Below, in pieces: positions 35,839 through 45,870 of a stretch of DNA of 64,000 nucleotides. Under the pieces are notes generated by a model. It had not been told where the DNA came from, ran no database searches, and was given only the letters and a program-made list of their open reading frames with translations. How positions within the stretch are numbered: position 1 is the first letter of the stretch; each line of letters opens with the position of its first letter. Position numbers and translations under genes: made by a program. Origin of the DNA: Candidatus Berkiella aquae (GTDB taxonomy: Bacteria > Pseudomonadota > Gammaproteobacteria > Berkiellales > Berkiellaceae); the NCBI RefSeq assembly GCF_001431295.2, contig NZ_LKAJ02000001.1:2852001-2916000 (forward strand), read 5' to 3'.

Positions 35839-37365
35839 TTAGGTTTTGAGTTTAAACTGAATACCTTGTGCTAAGGGTAACGTTTTTCCCCAATTAATCG
35901 TATTGGTTTGCCGCCTCATATAGGCTTTCCAAGCATCTGAACCTGCTTCTCGGCCACCACCGGTTTCTTTTTCACCACCAAATGCGCCACCAATTTCAGC
36001 GCCAGAGGTGCCAATATTGATATTCGCAATACCACAGTCGCTGCCTATGGCTGATAAATATTGTTCACTATGACGCAATGAATTGGTAAATAATGCCGAT
36101 GAAAGCCCCTGACTCACCGCATTTTGCATGACAATAGCCTCTTCTAGAGATTGATAAGGGATCACGTACAAAATAGGCGAAAAAGTTTCTTGTTGTACAA
36201 TTGGCCAAGTATTCTCGGCTTTCACTAAGGTAGGTTCAACAAAATAGCCTGGACCTGGTATCACCTTGCCACCCCATAAAATCTCTCCCCCTTGTGCTTT
36301 AATGCTTTGGATTGCTTGGACATATTGCTCAACCGCTTGCTTATCTATCAAAGGTCCCATTAAATTTTTCGGCTCAAGAGGAGAACCAATGGTGATCTGG
36401 TGATAAGCATGGATTAAACGTTTTACCACCTCGTCATAACAAGATTGTTGTACCAATAGCCGCCTAGTTGTTGTGCAGCGTTGCCCTGCTGTCCCCACGG
36501 CGCCAAATACAATCGCAGGAATCGCTAAATCGAGATCCGCAGTCTCATCAACAATGATGGCATTATTACCGCCCAACTCTAATAATACGCGACCTAAGCG
36601 TTTAGCTAAGACTTGATTAACATGTTTACCGACGGCGGTTGAACCTGTAAAGGAAATCAATGAAATCCGCTCATCTTGTAGAAACTGCTCAGAAAGATCA
36701 CGAGACTGTGGGATAAACAAAGAAAAGATACCTGCAAAGCCTTGCTCTTGCATTACTTGATTACAAATATGTTGTACTGCTATGGCACATAAAGGGACTT
36801 TGGAAGAAGGTTTCCATACCACCGTATTGCCACAAACAGCAGCAATAAATGCATTCCATGCCCACACTGCCACAGGAAAATTAAATGCGGTAATCACGCC
36901 AACCACACCAAGCGGATGCCATTGTTCATACATGCGATGCATGGGGCGTTCTGAATGCATGGTAAGCCCATAAAGCATGCGTGATAATCCTACAGCAAAA
37001 TCTGCCATATCAATCATTTCTTGAACTTCGCCATCACCTTCTTGCTTACTTTTACCCATTTCATAAGCAACTAAACTTCCCAAATACTCTTTATGCTCAC
37101 GCAGTCTTTCTCCTATCATCCTAACCAGTTCACCTCGCTTAGGGGCGGGTACTTGTCGCCAGGAATCAAATCGTTGCTTTGCACTTTTAATGACTTGTTC
37201 ATACTCATGCGGGGTTACTCCATGGACACTGGCAATTTCTTTACCGGTAGCAGGATCTTCTGAAACAATGACATGTTTTGAAGTAGCACTGGTTAACCAT
37301 GTTCCATCACCGCAACTGGCACCTGGATTTTCGCTTTTAATCCCTAATTTCTTTAAAAAATCCAT
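35839..37365 (-). CDS. L-aminoadipate-semialdehyde dehydrogenase (antiquitin type)
   Basis: A 508-residue NAD-linked aldehyde dehydrogenase of the ALDH7/antiquitin group. It has the nucleotide-binding [11 protein letters not shown] segment, the catalytic-glutamate motif LELGGNNAI and the catalytic Cys in [13 protein letters not shown]. In this group the substrate is alpha-aminoadipate semialdehyde / piperideine-6-carboxylate, giving L-2-aminoadipate. The upstream lysine 6-dehydrogenase-like gene supports that step. The start (ATG 37365, or GTG 37368) directly abuts the stop of its partner, implying coupled translation. Confidence 0.85.
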   Translation of the reverse strand: MDFLKKLGIKSENPGASCGDGTWLTSATSKHVIVSEDPATGKEIASVHGVTPHEYEQVIKSAKQRFDSWRQVPAPKRGELVRMIGERLREHKEYLGSLVAYEMGKSKQEGDGEVQEMIDMADFAVGLSRMLYGLTMHSERPMHRMYEQWHPLGVVGVITAFNFPVAVWAWNAFIAAVCGNTVVWKPSSKVPLCAIAVQHICNQVMQEQGFAGIFSLFIPQSRDLSEQFLQDERISLISFTGSTAVGKHVNQVLAKRLGRVLLELGGNNAIIVDETADLDLAIPAIVFGAVGTAGQRCTTTRRLLVQQSCYDEVVKRLIHAYHQITIGSPLEPKNLMGPLIDKQAVEQYVQAIQSIKAQGGEILWGGKVIPGPGYFVEPTLVKAENTWPIVQQETFSPILYVIPYQSLEEAIVMQNAVSQGLSSALFTNSLRHSEQYLSAIGSDCGIANINIGTSGAEIGGAFGGEKETGGGREAGSDAWKAYMRRQTNTINWGKTLPLAQGIQFKLKT

Positions 37366-37367
37366 CA

Positions 37368-38465
37368 CTACTTATCCTCTTCATTTTTATAAATGCTGCC
37401 AAAGCGATTTTTCAGAAAGGCCTCAAGCGCAAAATTCTCTTGTTTGATTAACCCTTTAAATGCTTTTGGATTTTGTAAGACTTCATCAATCACCGCACTT
37501 GCACTACTGGCAGTGGTTATTTGAATCGCAGACCATGTTTTACCTGCAATAACTTGTGGATAAAACTTTTTCACATAATTTTTTTCAACCGAGGTTTGGT
37601 TATGATTACCTTTCACCGCAACATAAATCAGGACAACATCTTCGGCATTTTGGGGCAACGCATTCAGCAAAATTGTTTTAAGGCTCTCTCTGGCATGGCT
37701 TAATTTCAGATCAATCATCAGAAAACGCATTTTTTCACAATGACCTGGATAGCGAATCGTTTTGTAATTCAAGGTATTTACCTTACCCTGATAAGTCATT
37801 GCCAAGGTGCCTAAGCCTCCCGAGGTATTAAATGCTTCATAATGAAGACCATCTATTTCAATGCTTTCTAGATCTTCTAAGGGTTGTACCTGAGTAAGTT
37901 GGCCATTAACGATAGCATTGCAAGGATTGGCATATTCGTTGATCAAGCCCTCTGGCGACCAGGTCAACGCATATTTTAAGGCATGATTCGTATGTTTAGG
38001 CAAAGCACCGACACGTAAGTAAACACTCTCTAAGCTGGTAAACGATTTCATGAGTTCGTTAGCAACAATGCTAATAAAGCCCGGAGCCACTCCACACTGT
38101 GGCACAAAGGCCGTTTCTGCATGGTGCGCAAGCTGGCTAATGGCCGCAGAAACTTGGATGTCCTCTGTCAGATCAAAGTAATGAAGGTGATGATTTTTAG
38201 CGAGCGTTGCAAGCGCAATATTGGCGGTATAGGGCAAGCACGAAACCAAAGCAGTGATCTTTTCTTTCTTAATATAAGCGTCTAGTTGTTTTGAAGTGAC
38301 ATCTAACACGACTTGCCGATAAGCCTTTGCGGTTGGCATTAAGTCAGAGTTAAACGACTCAGATTTACTGTCCAGCAAATGAATTTCATATTCATCGACG
38401 GTTGCCAACAAGGTGGCAATCAGGCTCCCAATTCTGCCTGCGCCCGCTACGATTATTTTTTGCAT
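37368..38465 (-). CDS. Saccharopine dehydrogenase-family protein, probable lysine 6-dehydrogenase
   Basis: A 365-residue NAD(P)-dependent enzyme. The Rossmann motif [13 protein letters not shown] is at residues 7-19, followed by [14 protein letters not shown] and the [19 protein letters not shown] substrate-domain segment typical of the lysine 6-dehydrogenase / saccharopine reductase family. Lysine 6-dehydrogenase oxidises the epsilon-amino group to aminoadipate semialdehyde, which the next gene's product would oxidise. The specific activity is inferred from pairing. It shares one base with the next gene and diverges from an amino-acid permease. Confidence 0.8.
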   Translation of the reverse strand: MQKIIVAGAGRIGSLIATLLATVDEYEIHLLDSKSESFNSDLMPTAKAYRQVVLDVTSKQLDAYIKKEKITALVSCLPYTANIALATLAKNHHLHYFDLTEDIQVSAAISQLAHHAETAFVPQCGVAPGFISIVANELMKSFTSLESVYLRVGALPKHTNHALKYALTWSPEGLINEYANPCNAIVNGQLTQVQPLEDLESIEIDGLHYEAFNTSGGLGTLAMTYQGKVNTLNYKTIRYPGHCEKMRFLMIDLKLSHARESLKTILLNALPQNAEDVVLIYVAVKGNHNQTSVEKNYVKKFYPQVIAGKTWSAIQITTASSASAVIDEVLQNPKAFKGLIKQENFALEAFLKNRFGSIYKNEEDK

Positions 38466-38531
38466 AGCTTCTCCTTGCCACTTTCTTAATTAACTTACAA
38501 ATAACTTATGTGAACTGCTTAATTTTTCAAT

Positions 38532-38602
38532 AAAGGGTGCTACTATACGCCAGCCATTTTGCATTTAGGCAAGGCATATTACCCTTTTCAATATTAGCAC
38601 CC
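38532..38602 (+). promoter_or_regulatory. Possible switch-like leader of the permease mRNA
   Basis: AAAGGGT (38532-38538) can pair with ACCCTTT (38581-38587). The overlapping GGGTGCTA (38535-38542) can instead pair with TAGCACCC (38595-38602), which ends next to the permease SD (AAAGGAT). The two pairings exclude each other, the arrangement of an attenuator-type leader. A small TTGC/GCAA hairpin lies between. Only the complementarity is seen; regulation is inferred. Confidence 0.35.
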
Positions 38603-38613
38603 AAAGGATCAAA

Positions 38614-40014
38614 GTGAACCCAACGACAGCACGTCCAGCAAAAGCCTTAGGTTTGTTTACACTTTCGATGATCAGTGTTTCAGCCATTATTGCGTTGCGA
38701 AACCTACCTACCTTAGCGAAAAATGGTTTCTCTATCGTTTCTATACTCGTGCTGGCGGCTTTGTTGTTTTTTATTCCTGTTGCGCTTTGCTGTGCAGAAT
38801 TAGCCTCCGGGTGGCCTAAAAATGGTGGGGTCTATGCCTGGGTCAAAGAAGCCTTTGGGGAAAAAGCGGGTGCTTTAGCTGTATGGCTTGAATGGATTGA
38901 AAGCGTGGTTTGGCTACCTACCGTGCTTTCATTTATCGCATCAGCGATTGCCTATGTGGTGGATCCGGTGCTCGCTCAAAATCGCTATTATATGTTGGCT
39001 GTAATGTTAACGGTGCTTTGGTCTGGCACCTTGCTCAATTTTTTAAGCACGCAAACCTCAGGTTGGGTGAGTACGCTTGGGATCATTGCCGGTAGTCTTA
39101 TCCCAGGTATGATTATTATTGCACTTGGCTCAATGTGGTTTGCTACCGGCCAACCGGTACAATTAGAATTTTCAACGGCGGCATTATTACCTGATTTTTC
39201 TTCTCTCTCATCTCTTTCTTATTTTACAGTGATTGCCTTGGGTTTTGCCGGGATTGAAGTCGCGGCCTTTTATGTACAAGACACTGAAAACCCCACCCGC
39301 ACTTTTCCTCGTGCCACGTTTATTTCTGCTGCCATCATCATTACGATTTACGTGTTGGGAGCCTTGGCGATTGGGATTGTGATCCCTAAAGAAGATTTGA
39401 ATCTTGCCTCTGGCATGATGCAAGCCATGACTGAATTCTTCAAGTTCTTACACATGCCGTGGGCCGTGCCGGTCTTTGCGATTTTTTCAGTGATCGGGGG
39501 GTTAGCCTTATTAAACACTTGGATTATTGGCCCAAGTAAAGGGTTACATGCCAGTGCCTTACATGATGATTTACCTAAAATCACGCAATATACCAACCGT
39601 AATGGCTCACCCATTGTGATTTTATTGATGCAAGCTCTGATTGGTAGTTGCCTCATTAGCATGAATTTATTCATTCCCACCATGAATCAATTTTATTGGA
39701 TCTTCCAAGTGCAAGCGGCCCAATTAATTCTTCTAATGTATCTGATGATTTTTTTAAGTGTGATTCGATTACGTTATACCCAGCCTGGCGTACAACGTAT
39801 CTATCGTATCCCCGGCGGCAATTATGGCGTTTGGATAGTGGCAGGAACTGGTGCTCTCTTTTGTGTTGCGGCTTTTCTATTAGGCTTCATTGCGCCACCT
39901 GAATACCAGTTTGATGAAAAAACCTACACCCTTACCCTCTTAAGCGGTATTATTCTGTTTTCAGCACCACCCTTTTTATGGCAGTGGTGGCGTAAGTATT
40001 TAGCCCAGAATTAA
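38614..40014 (+). CDS. APC-family amino-acid permease
   Basis: A 466-residue integral membrane protein with about 12 TM helices, of the amino acid-polyamine-organocation superfamily (GadC/YjeM-like branch). Landmarks are LFTLSMISVSAIIALRNLP in TM1, ELASGWPKNGGVYAWVKEAF after TM2, and a GFAGIEVAAFYVQDTENPTR segment. The start is GTG 38614 with AAAGGAT five bases upstream. Divergent placement from the lysine-degradation pair suggests lysine or a related amino acid as substrate, but glutamate-type antiport is equally possible. A long hairpin follows the stop. Confidence 0.85.
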   Translation: MNPTTARPAKALGLFTLSMISVSAIIALRNLPTLAKNGFSIVSILVLAALLFFIPVALCCAELASGWPKNGGVYAWVKEAFGEKAGALAVWLEWIESVVWLPTVLSFIASAIAYVVDPVLAQNRYYMLAVMLTVLWSGTLLNFLSTQTSGWVSTLGIIAGSLIPGMIIIALGSMWFATGQPVQLEFSTAALLPDFSSLSSLSYFTVIALGFAGIEVAAFYVQDTENPTRTFPRATFISAAIIITIYVLGALAIGIVIPKEDLNLASGMMQAMTEFFKFLHMPWAVPVFAIFSVIGGLALLNTWIIGPSKGLHASALHDDLPKITQYTNRNGSPIVILLMQALIGSCLISMNLFIPTMNQFYWIFQVQAAQLILLMYLMIFLSVIRLRYTQPGVQRIYRIPGGNYGVWIVAGTGALFCVAAFLLGFIAPPEYQFDEKTYTLTLLSGIILFSAPPFLWQWWRKYLAQN

Positions 40015-40027
40015 ATGCGAGCATGAC

Positions 40028-40063
40028 AAGATGGATAAATTTTTCTATCAATTTATCCGTCTT
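40028..40063 (+). terminator. Hairpin terminator of the permease gene
   Basis: AAGATGGATAAATT (40028-40041) pairs with AATTTATCCGTCTT (40050-40063) with one wobble, and a short Ala-Thr-rich loop between. It lies 14 bases after the stop. ATTCCCCC follows, so there is no good U-tract. The remaining 40064-40201 region is AT-rich upstream sequence of the large effector gene. Confidence 0.5.
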
Positions 40064-40201
40064 ATTCCCCCGAATACAAGGCTTTTGCACCCTACATCAT
40101 TGAACTAATATTTTCCCTCAAATGTCGTATACCTGAGTAATTATCTGCAATTAAAACTGTAATTACACATAATCTTCAAAATGTGCAACGAGGGTATTGG
40201 A

Positions 40202-43200
40202 ATGAGTTTAAATATCAATTTTGACCAAGATTTCATCAATGCAGCTAATTATGTTTTAGAGCAACATCTTAGCTTGCCTTACACAGAGGGCTTTGGTGAT
40301 GGTGGAAGGCAACCAGGATATTCTAAACAGTACATCGATCGTCCGCTTCATGGATTAATCCATGCCATGAGAAAAGTTGCCTATGCTCCTGTCTATTATC
40401 AGCTGTTAAAAAATAAAGGGGTAAAAGGGAGTGAAGCGTTAGATGAAAATGAACTAAAAAAAATAATGATTGCCTTGTTATTTCAAATATCAGGTAGACA
40501 AAGTGAATTCAATAGTGGTGACAAACGTGGCAGGTATCGACAAGCCAGCGCAGATAACTTTGAAAAATTTGCTAAACAGCATATGAGTCATTTATTTAAA
40601 AATGACGATATTAAAAAATATAAAGCCATTATTGCCGAAGCTGCGCATAACCCATACCAACATTCACTAGAAATGAAGATTATGCGTCAAGTTCATGCTT
40701 TAGAGTTAATTAGATTGCAAGACAAATCTGTTGAAATGTTCTATATGTCTGACAATTATAACGGTATTGCTGGTGGTCTGGTTAAACAATTTGACGAAAA
40801 ATCAGCGCTTGATTATATGGATTACATTGTCTCACTGTTTGAAGCAACCGGTGATACACTAGATAAAATTGATATCGGTCCTGGTAAACAATTTATTTCG
40901 CTACAACATGGCGACATAACTTATCCTAAGTCTACTCCCGTTTTTAAGAGAGATGAAATACCACTTAATCTAGAAACATTTGAAGATTGCCAATATTCGG
41001 TTGAAAAGTGTTTACAACAAATAGTTTCCGTTAAGCCCCCCTTTGGTATTCAATACCTTATTAATAATAAAAAACCAGTTGCAATAACTTCACCACAACC
41101 TCCCCAACCCAAAAAATTATCTGATGAAGAAAATAGGCGACTGCTAGAATTACAAAAAATGGAATCTGAGTTAAAAGAGTGGATCATTGCTCTTGAAGGG
41201 CTGGGAGAAGATGGAGTTGTCGTTATTCAAGAAAAAACAGCCGAATTGCAAGAGGTAAAGAAGGAAATTGCAGAATTAACGGGTAAGGTTGCAAATGGTA
41301 AAGAAAGTAAAAGCACTGAGCAGAAAATTTATGGTGCTAATTCTTATCAGGTTATGGTTAAAAATAGCCTATGCTATGATGGTGTACTGCGAGATGAGGT
41401 ACGTATCCCTGGCGATAATAATTGCTGTTACAATGCTGCGATTGTTGCCGCGAAACAAGCGGGCGTTCAATTACCCCGGGGAATTAGTAACCATTATGAA
41501 CTAAGACAAGAAGTGGCGAGGAGAATGCGGGCCGATTATGATCTTAATCCCAATGATATTGGTGGCGATTTTGCTGCAGCTATAGAAGGATACAATCGAG
41601 AATTTAGAACTAATATAGAAACTTTTGATGAATATATTAACGAAGTAGAAAAATTAGATACTTGGGGAGGAGAATACGAGCTAAAAAAAATGGCAGAAAT
41701 TTTAGAGATGAATGTTGTTGTTTTTTCTGATAGACAAGCTCAAGCTCCCGTTACCATTGAAACCGATCCAACTCATCCCACTGTTTATCTACATCATACC
41801 AGCGTCCATTATAACTTTTATGTTGCTCATGATGCATGGCAAGGTTTACCTTTTAACGATCCTGTCATCTTATTTGAACAACAAATCAATCAAATAAGAC
41901 GCCAACAAATTTTAGCGGACCTACAAAAAATTCCGCAAAAGGATGCAGGCAAAACGAATATCCATGACATTCATAAAGGCAAGACTAGTATAGGTATTGA
42001 AATTACTTATGAAAATTACTTGGAAACAGGCAAAAAATTCCATCAAGTTGGCGTAAAAATGAGAGAAATTACGCAAAATCTAGAGAATGGAACGCAAATG
42101 CAAGAAGAAAAAAAACAACAACTTAGACACAACCTTGAGCTATTAGCATCACGTTTCGTAGAACAGGGAAAATCTTTGGAAGAAATGCGCCAAGCATTTA
42201 ACAAAGATCCCTCTTTTGATAAAAGCTTGAGAATGCATTATGCAATGTTAATGAAAGCATATGAACATCAAATCAATTTACTATCAAAAGCCAATCAACA
42301 TTTGCGAAGTCTTATAGCTAAACAAGTTGAGATGGTGTCAAAACAGGTCCATCTTGAATCTGCCGAGCTTCTTAAGCTCAAGCAAGAAATTGAGGAAGCT
42401 AAAATAACGCAACAAAAAGTAAAAGAAATAGCTGCAGATAAATTAAAAGAACTTGAAACAGAAATGACCTTTATTCTTCGTGAAATGGTCCCAAATGATA
42501 ATCGTGCTCAGATGATTGCTCGTTATAAGCGTAAAGAAAATCTCGCTCATAAACTACTTGATGTTAAAGCTTCTGATAAGACTGAAATCAATTTTAATGT
42601 GGTCAGTTTGGTTCATCTTAAGAATTTTCTCAGAGCTAACTATGATCCTTTACTTTCAATAAAAGAAAACATTAAACAATATTTTCAAGATCCACTCATT
42701 AGAGCAATGCTTTATAATGGCGGTCAGGTTGGTGATAAATGGCTCTATTATCACAAAGATGCTCACACTTTTGGTCGCGTCGCAGATTTTCAACGCGACG
42801 ATGGTCAATATGATGAGGAATTGATTGAACATTTATGCGAACAGCTAAAGCAAATGGTCTTCGCAGAAACGCAAAATGCAGGCTCGTATGCATTATATAA
42901 TGCAATGTCTGCCAATTTAGGTGTCGGTAATGATGTCATTCGAGAACTCAGCTCGCTATTTGCTGGTAAAGGCTATGATGCGATGTTTCGTTTATTTTCA
43001 GAAGGATTTGATTACGATACCGCAGAAGATTTTAGAAAAGATGTTTATGAAACGCAAAAAATAATGGATGGAGGCCCCGAATTTCACAGCAGAGGGCTTT
43101 GTTGTGGTTTAAGCCCTTTTCAACCATTACAAAATGAAAGCCCTTTAGATTTTTGGGCACATAATAGGAATGTCCAGACTTTTGATCGTTGGGAGAAAGA

Positions 43201-45793
43201 AATTTTACCCAAATTAAGCAGCGTGATTTTAGATGAAAAAATGATTCGAGAACTCAATAAAGAATATCAAGAACTCATAGAACTGAGCAATCAATTGGGT
43301 GCCCGTATGACTCAATTTTTATTATCGGCTGAGGATATCGATCGCTATGCTTGGTTAAGCGGCGCTTATGGTTTTAAACTTCCTGGGGTCAACAACCCAA
43401 TAGGAGAAATCGTTGAGACAGAAAAACTTAGCGAAACCCTAGATTATTACACTGAAAGCCCTGATGAATTTATCAAAGAAGCTGGCATCAAAAGAAAGTC
43501 TTTGCTAGAGAACAAAGACAATGCAGACCTCTTTATTGACCATCTTAAAATAAACCATAAAGCAGAAGTGTACGATAATGATTATAGCTCAGAGATGGAT
43601 GAACGTAAAAACATGGGTCAATTTCAAGCGAGATTATATCTTCATCCTGATTTATTTGAACCTGACCGTATGCAGGTTAACACGTATTATTCGCTGCCAA
43701 CCAACCTGAAAATTGAAGCAGAATACCACGAAAAACTACATCAGTTCTCTGAAAAAATATGTGGCCTTGTTATTAAGGCACAAAGAAAAAATCTGGCTAA
43801 ACAAGATCAGGTTCCAGATGAGTTGAAGCGAAGTATCTTCATGCATCCTTTTAAATATACCGATGAAGATGCCCATCAGAAAGCAAAAGCATTGCTGAAG
43901 CAAATGATTCAACCCAATGAAATCTCAGAATCACCGGTGGTATCGGTTTCTCCTTTGTTTAAAAACATCGATGATATAAATCAGCGACAAATTCAACTCA
44001 ATGAAAAAATCAATCAAATTGCTATTTATATGAATAGCAATTTCTCTAGCGACGAGAAAAAGCAAACAGCGCTTTATCAGCTATTTTTTGATGCCATTGC
44101 CTCTGGCGACATCGAAATCTTTAGACTATTAAAAGTTTACAGTTCAAGCGAAAATTACAATCATAAATATTTCCCAATTAGCCTTGATGCTATTGCAAAA
44201 GATAAGAATCCTGTTAATGCCTTCATCTTGGCCGCAAATTATAATCAAACAGCAATGCTTAAGGAATTACTGGCCACCCGTGAACAAAATATCGGCATTT
44301 TTAATAGACCTTCTGGACATTTAGCTTTACGCAGAATGGCCGTTGATGAAAAAACCGGAGATACTCCGCTACATTATTTAGCACAGGCTGGAAATATTGA
44401 GGGATTTAAAAATCTAGTGCAATCACTGATTTCTCGCCGAAGTTATACCTCTTATATCTATCACACAGGTATTCATCTCAATAAAAAAGGTAATACGCCA
44501 CTGCATATACTTGCTTTTAATGAGCCAGAAACTGCTGAAAGCAGAAGTGAGATTTTAAATTATCTATTAGATGAAAAAAGTGCCAGCGAATTTGATACCT
44601 TATTTGGTGTCAATGCCGTGACTACAGTTAACCAATTCGGTTTATCACCTATCATGATTGCAGCACTCACCCAAAATATTGATGCTATCGTGCTATTTGC
44701 AGAAAAAGCAAAATTATCTAACAATCAACGGCTTATTTATCTATGGATGGCGCAAGCACCTTACCAGCATCTAGCTGAAATTCAACGCAATATTGACCAA
44801 TATGGTAATATCCCAGGCTTTGTTCCTAAGCAATGGCAAATGCCCCATGAGTTTCAAAAATTGCAACTTGGCAATGTGTCTAAATTAATCAGCAAACCAA
44901 AAACAATTGATGAATTGAAAAAGCAATTTGAACAAGCCTTAACTGTTAAAAACAATTCCGCTGAAATTGAAGCTATTTACCACGATCTATTGGCCGCTCA
45001 AGATCTCGAAGGGGTCAAAACCTATTTAAGTATTTTATTAGCCTCTCTTTCACTAGGAAAACATCATGATGAATTAGAAAATTTAATCCATTTAACGAAT
45101 AAACAGCAAGTTAAACTTTCTACTGCCCGTAAAGATGACAAAGAAAATGATACGCCTTTACTCGCTGCTGCAAAAGCAGGCGATCTAGAAACTGTTCATA
45201 AATTGCTTTCTAATAAAACGACATTAGATACAAGACGCACGTCTCAAGATACACATGGAAAAACAGCTCTACACTATCTTGTAGAACGCACTGACAGCAT
45301 GGATGTTATCAAATTATTATTAGATAGTAGCAGTTGGAAACAACAGTTTTCTACGGCGTATGATCCCACTTGCATTAAAGATAACGATGGCAATACACCA
45401 GCACATTTGTTAGCACAATCGGCAAATCTGACGCTATTAGGTGACATTGATACCCTTTTCGGAGGATGGTACAGAGGGCTACACAACACACTTTACCATG
45501 CCTCCTATCTCATAAATGATGAAGGTAAAACTCCCATCATGATTGCAGCACTCGAACATCCTGACAAACCTGAACTCATTAATTATTTTGCGGCGGCGAT
45601 GGGATATAAAGACAATGATCCAGAAATTAAGCTGTATCAAGATCTTGCAAAGGCTATTGTTTCCAAAAATCCCCAAGACGTACAACAGAGACTGGCGGGA
45701 ATCAGTAAAGCAAAAACTTGGAATAGCATCCCTCTTTCTGCGGATGAACTATTAGCAGGTACACAGCAAAAACGGATAAAAAGAAATCTTTAG
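40202..45793 (+). CDS. SidE-like phosphodiesterase + OTU protease + ankyrin repeat protein
   Basis: A 1863-residue effector candidate. Residues 45-170 match the SidE/Dup phosphodiesterase domain: RPLHGLIHAMRK (His50, His54), ISGRQSEF (Glu102), YRQASADNFEKFA, and VHALELIR (His165). Family members process phosphoribosyl-ubiquitin. Residues about 395-545 form an OTU deubiquitinase: PGDNNCCYNAA with Asp405 and catalytic Cys408, WGGEYELKKMAEIL, and HTSVHYNFYVA with His536. Coiled coils cover about 620-820. The last third has about eight ankyrin repeats, such as GDTPLHYLAQAGNIEG and NDTPLLAAAKAGDLET. There is no signal peptide. ATG 40202 has AGGG eight bases upstream, better than ATG 40181. Ubiquitin-directed activity is inferred from motifs. 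Confidence 0.85.
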   Translation: MSLNINFDQDFINAANYVLEQHLSLPYTEGFGDGGRQPGYSKQYIDRPLHGLIHAMRKVAYAPVYYQLLKNKGVKGSEALDENELKKIMIALLFQISGRQSEFNSGDKRGRYRQASADNFEKFAKQHMSHLFKNDDIKKYKAIIAEAAHNPYQHSLEMKIMRQVHALELIRLQDKSVEMFYMSDNYNGIAGGLVKQFDEKSALDYMDYIVSLFEATGDTLDKIDIGPGKQFISLQHGDITYPKSTPVFKRDEIPLNLETFEDCQYSVEKCLQQIVSVKPPFGIQYLINNKKPVAITSPQPPQPKKLSDEENRRLLELQKMESELKEWIIALEGLGEDGVVVIQEKTAELQEVKKEIAELTGKVANGKESKSTEQKIYGANSYQVMVKNSLCYDGVLRDEVRIPGDNNCCYNAAIVAAKQAGVQLPRGISNHYELRQEVARRMRADYDLNPNDIGGDFAAAIEGYNREFRTNIETFDEYINEVEKLDTWGGEYELKKMAEILEMNVVVFSDRQAQAPVTIETDPTHPTVYLHHTSVHYNFYVAHDAWQGLPFNDPVILFEQQINQIRRQQILADLQKIPQKDAGKTNIHDIHKGKTSIGIEITYENYLETGKKFHQVGVKMREITQNLENGTQMQEEKKQQLRHNLELLASRFVEQGKSLEEMRQAFNKDPSFDKSLRMHYAMLMKAYEHQINLLSKANQHLRSLIAKQVEMVSKQVHLESAELLKLKQEIEEAKITQQKVKEIAADKLKELETEMTFILREMVPNDNRAQMIARYKRKENLAHKLLDVKASDKTEINFNVVSLVHLKNFLRANYDPLLSIKENIKQYFQDPLIRAMLYNGGQVGDKWLYYHKDAHTFGRVADFQRDDGQYDEELIEHLCEQLKQMVFAETQNAGSYALYNAMSANLGVGNDVIRELSSLFAGKGYDAMFRLFSEGFDYDTAEDFRKDVYETQKIMDGGPEFHSRGLCCGLSPFQPLQNESPLDFWAHNRNVQTFDRWEKEILPKLSSVILDEKMIRELNKEYQELIELSNQLGARMTQFLLSAEDIDRYAWLSGAYGFKLPGVNNPIGEIVETEKLSETLDYYTESPDEFIKEAGIKRKSLLENKDNADLFIDHLKINHKAEVYDNDYSSEMDERKNMGQFQARLYLHPDLFEPDRMQVNTYYSLPTNLKIEAEYHEKLHQFSEKICGLVIKAQRKNLAKQDQVPDELKRSIFMHPFKYTDEDAHQKAKALLKQMIQPNEISESPVVSVSPLFKNIDDINQRQIQLNEKINQIAIYMNSNFSSDEKKQTALYQLFFDAIASGDIEIFRLLKVYSSSENYNHKYFPISLDAIAKDKNPVNAFILAANYNQTAMLKELLATREQNIGIFNRPSGHLALRRMAVDEKTGDTPLHYLAQAGNIEGFKNLVQSLISRRSYTSYIYHTGIHLNKKGNTPLHILAFNEPETAESRSEILNYLLDEKSASEFDTLFGVNAVTTVNQFGLSPIMIAALTQNIDAIVLFAEKAKLSNNQRLIYLWMAQAPYQHLAEIQRNIDQYGNIPGFVPKQWQMPHEFQKLQLGNVSKLISKPKTIDELKKQFEQALTVKNNSAEIEAIYHDLLAAQDLEGVKTYLSILLASLSLGKHHDELENLIHLTNKQQVKLSTARKDDKENDTPLLAAAKAGDLETVHKLLSNKTTLDTRRTSQDTHGKTALHYLVERTDSMDVIKLLLDSSSWKQQFSTAYDPTCIKDNDGNTPAHLLAQSANLTLLGDIDTLFGGWYRGLHNTLYHASYLINDEGKTPIMIAALEHPDKPELINYFAAAMGYKDNDPEIKLYQDLAKAIVSKNPQDVQQRLAGISKAKTWNSIPLSADELLAGTQQKRIKRNL

Positions 45794-45870
45794 CCGATAA
45801 ACTGTTGCAACCAGATGTTAGTTAGATTAATATTACCAAAGTCTCAATATAACGTGGTTATCAACATATT

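Noticed and set aside
38532..38602. Known lysine riboswitch upstream of the permease
   Set aside because: The region is too short and lacks the conserved five-helix L-box core; only simple competing pairings are seen.
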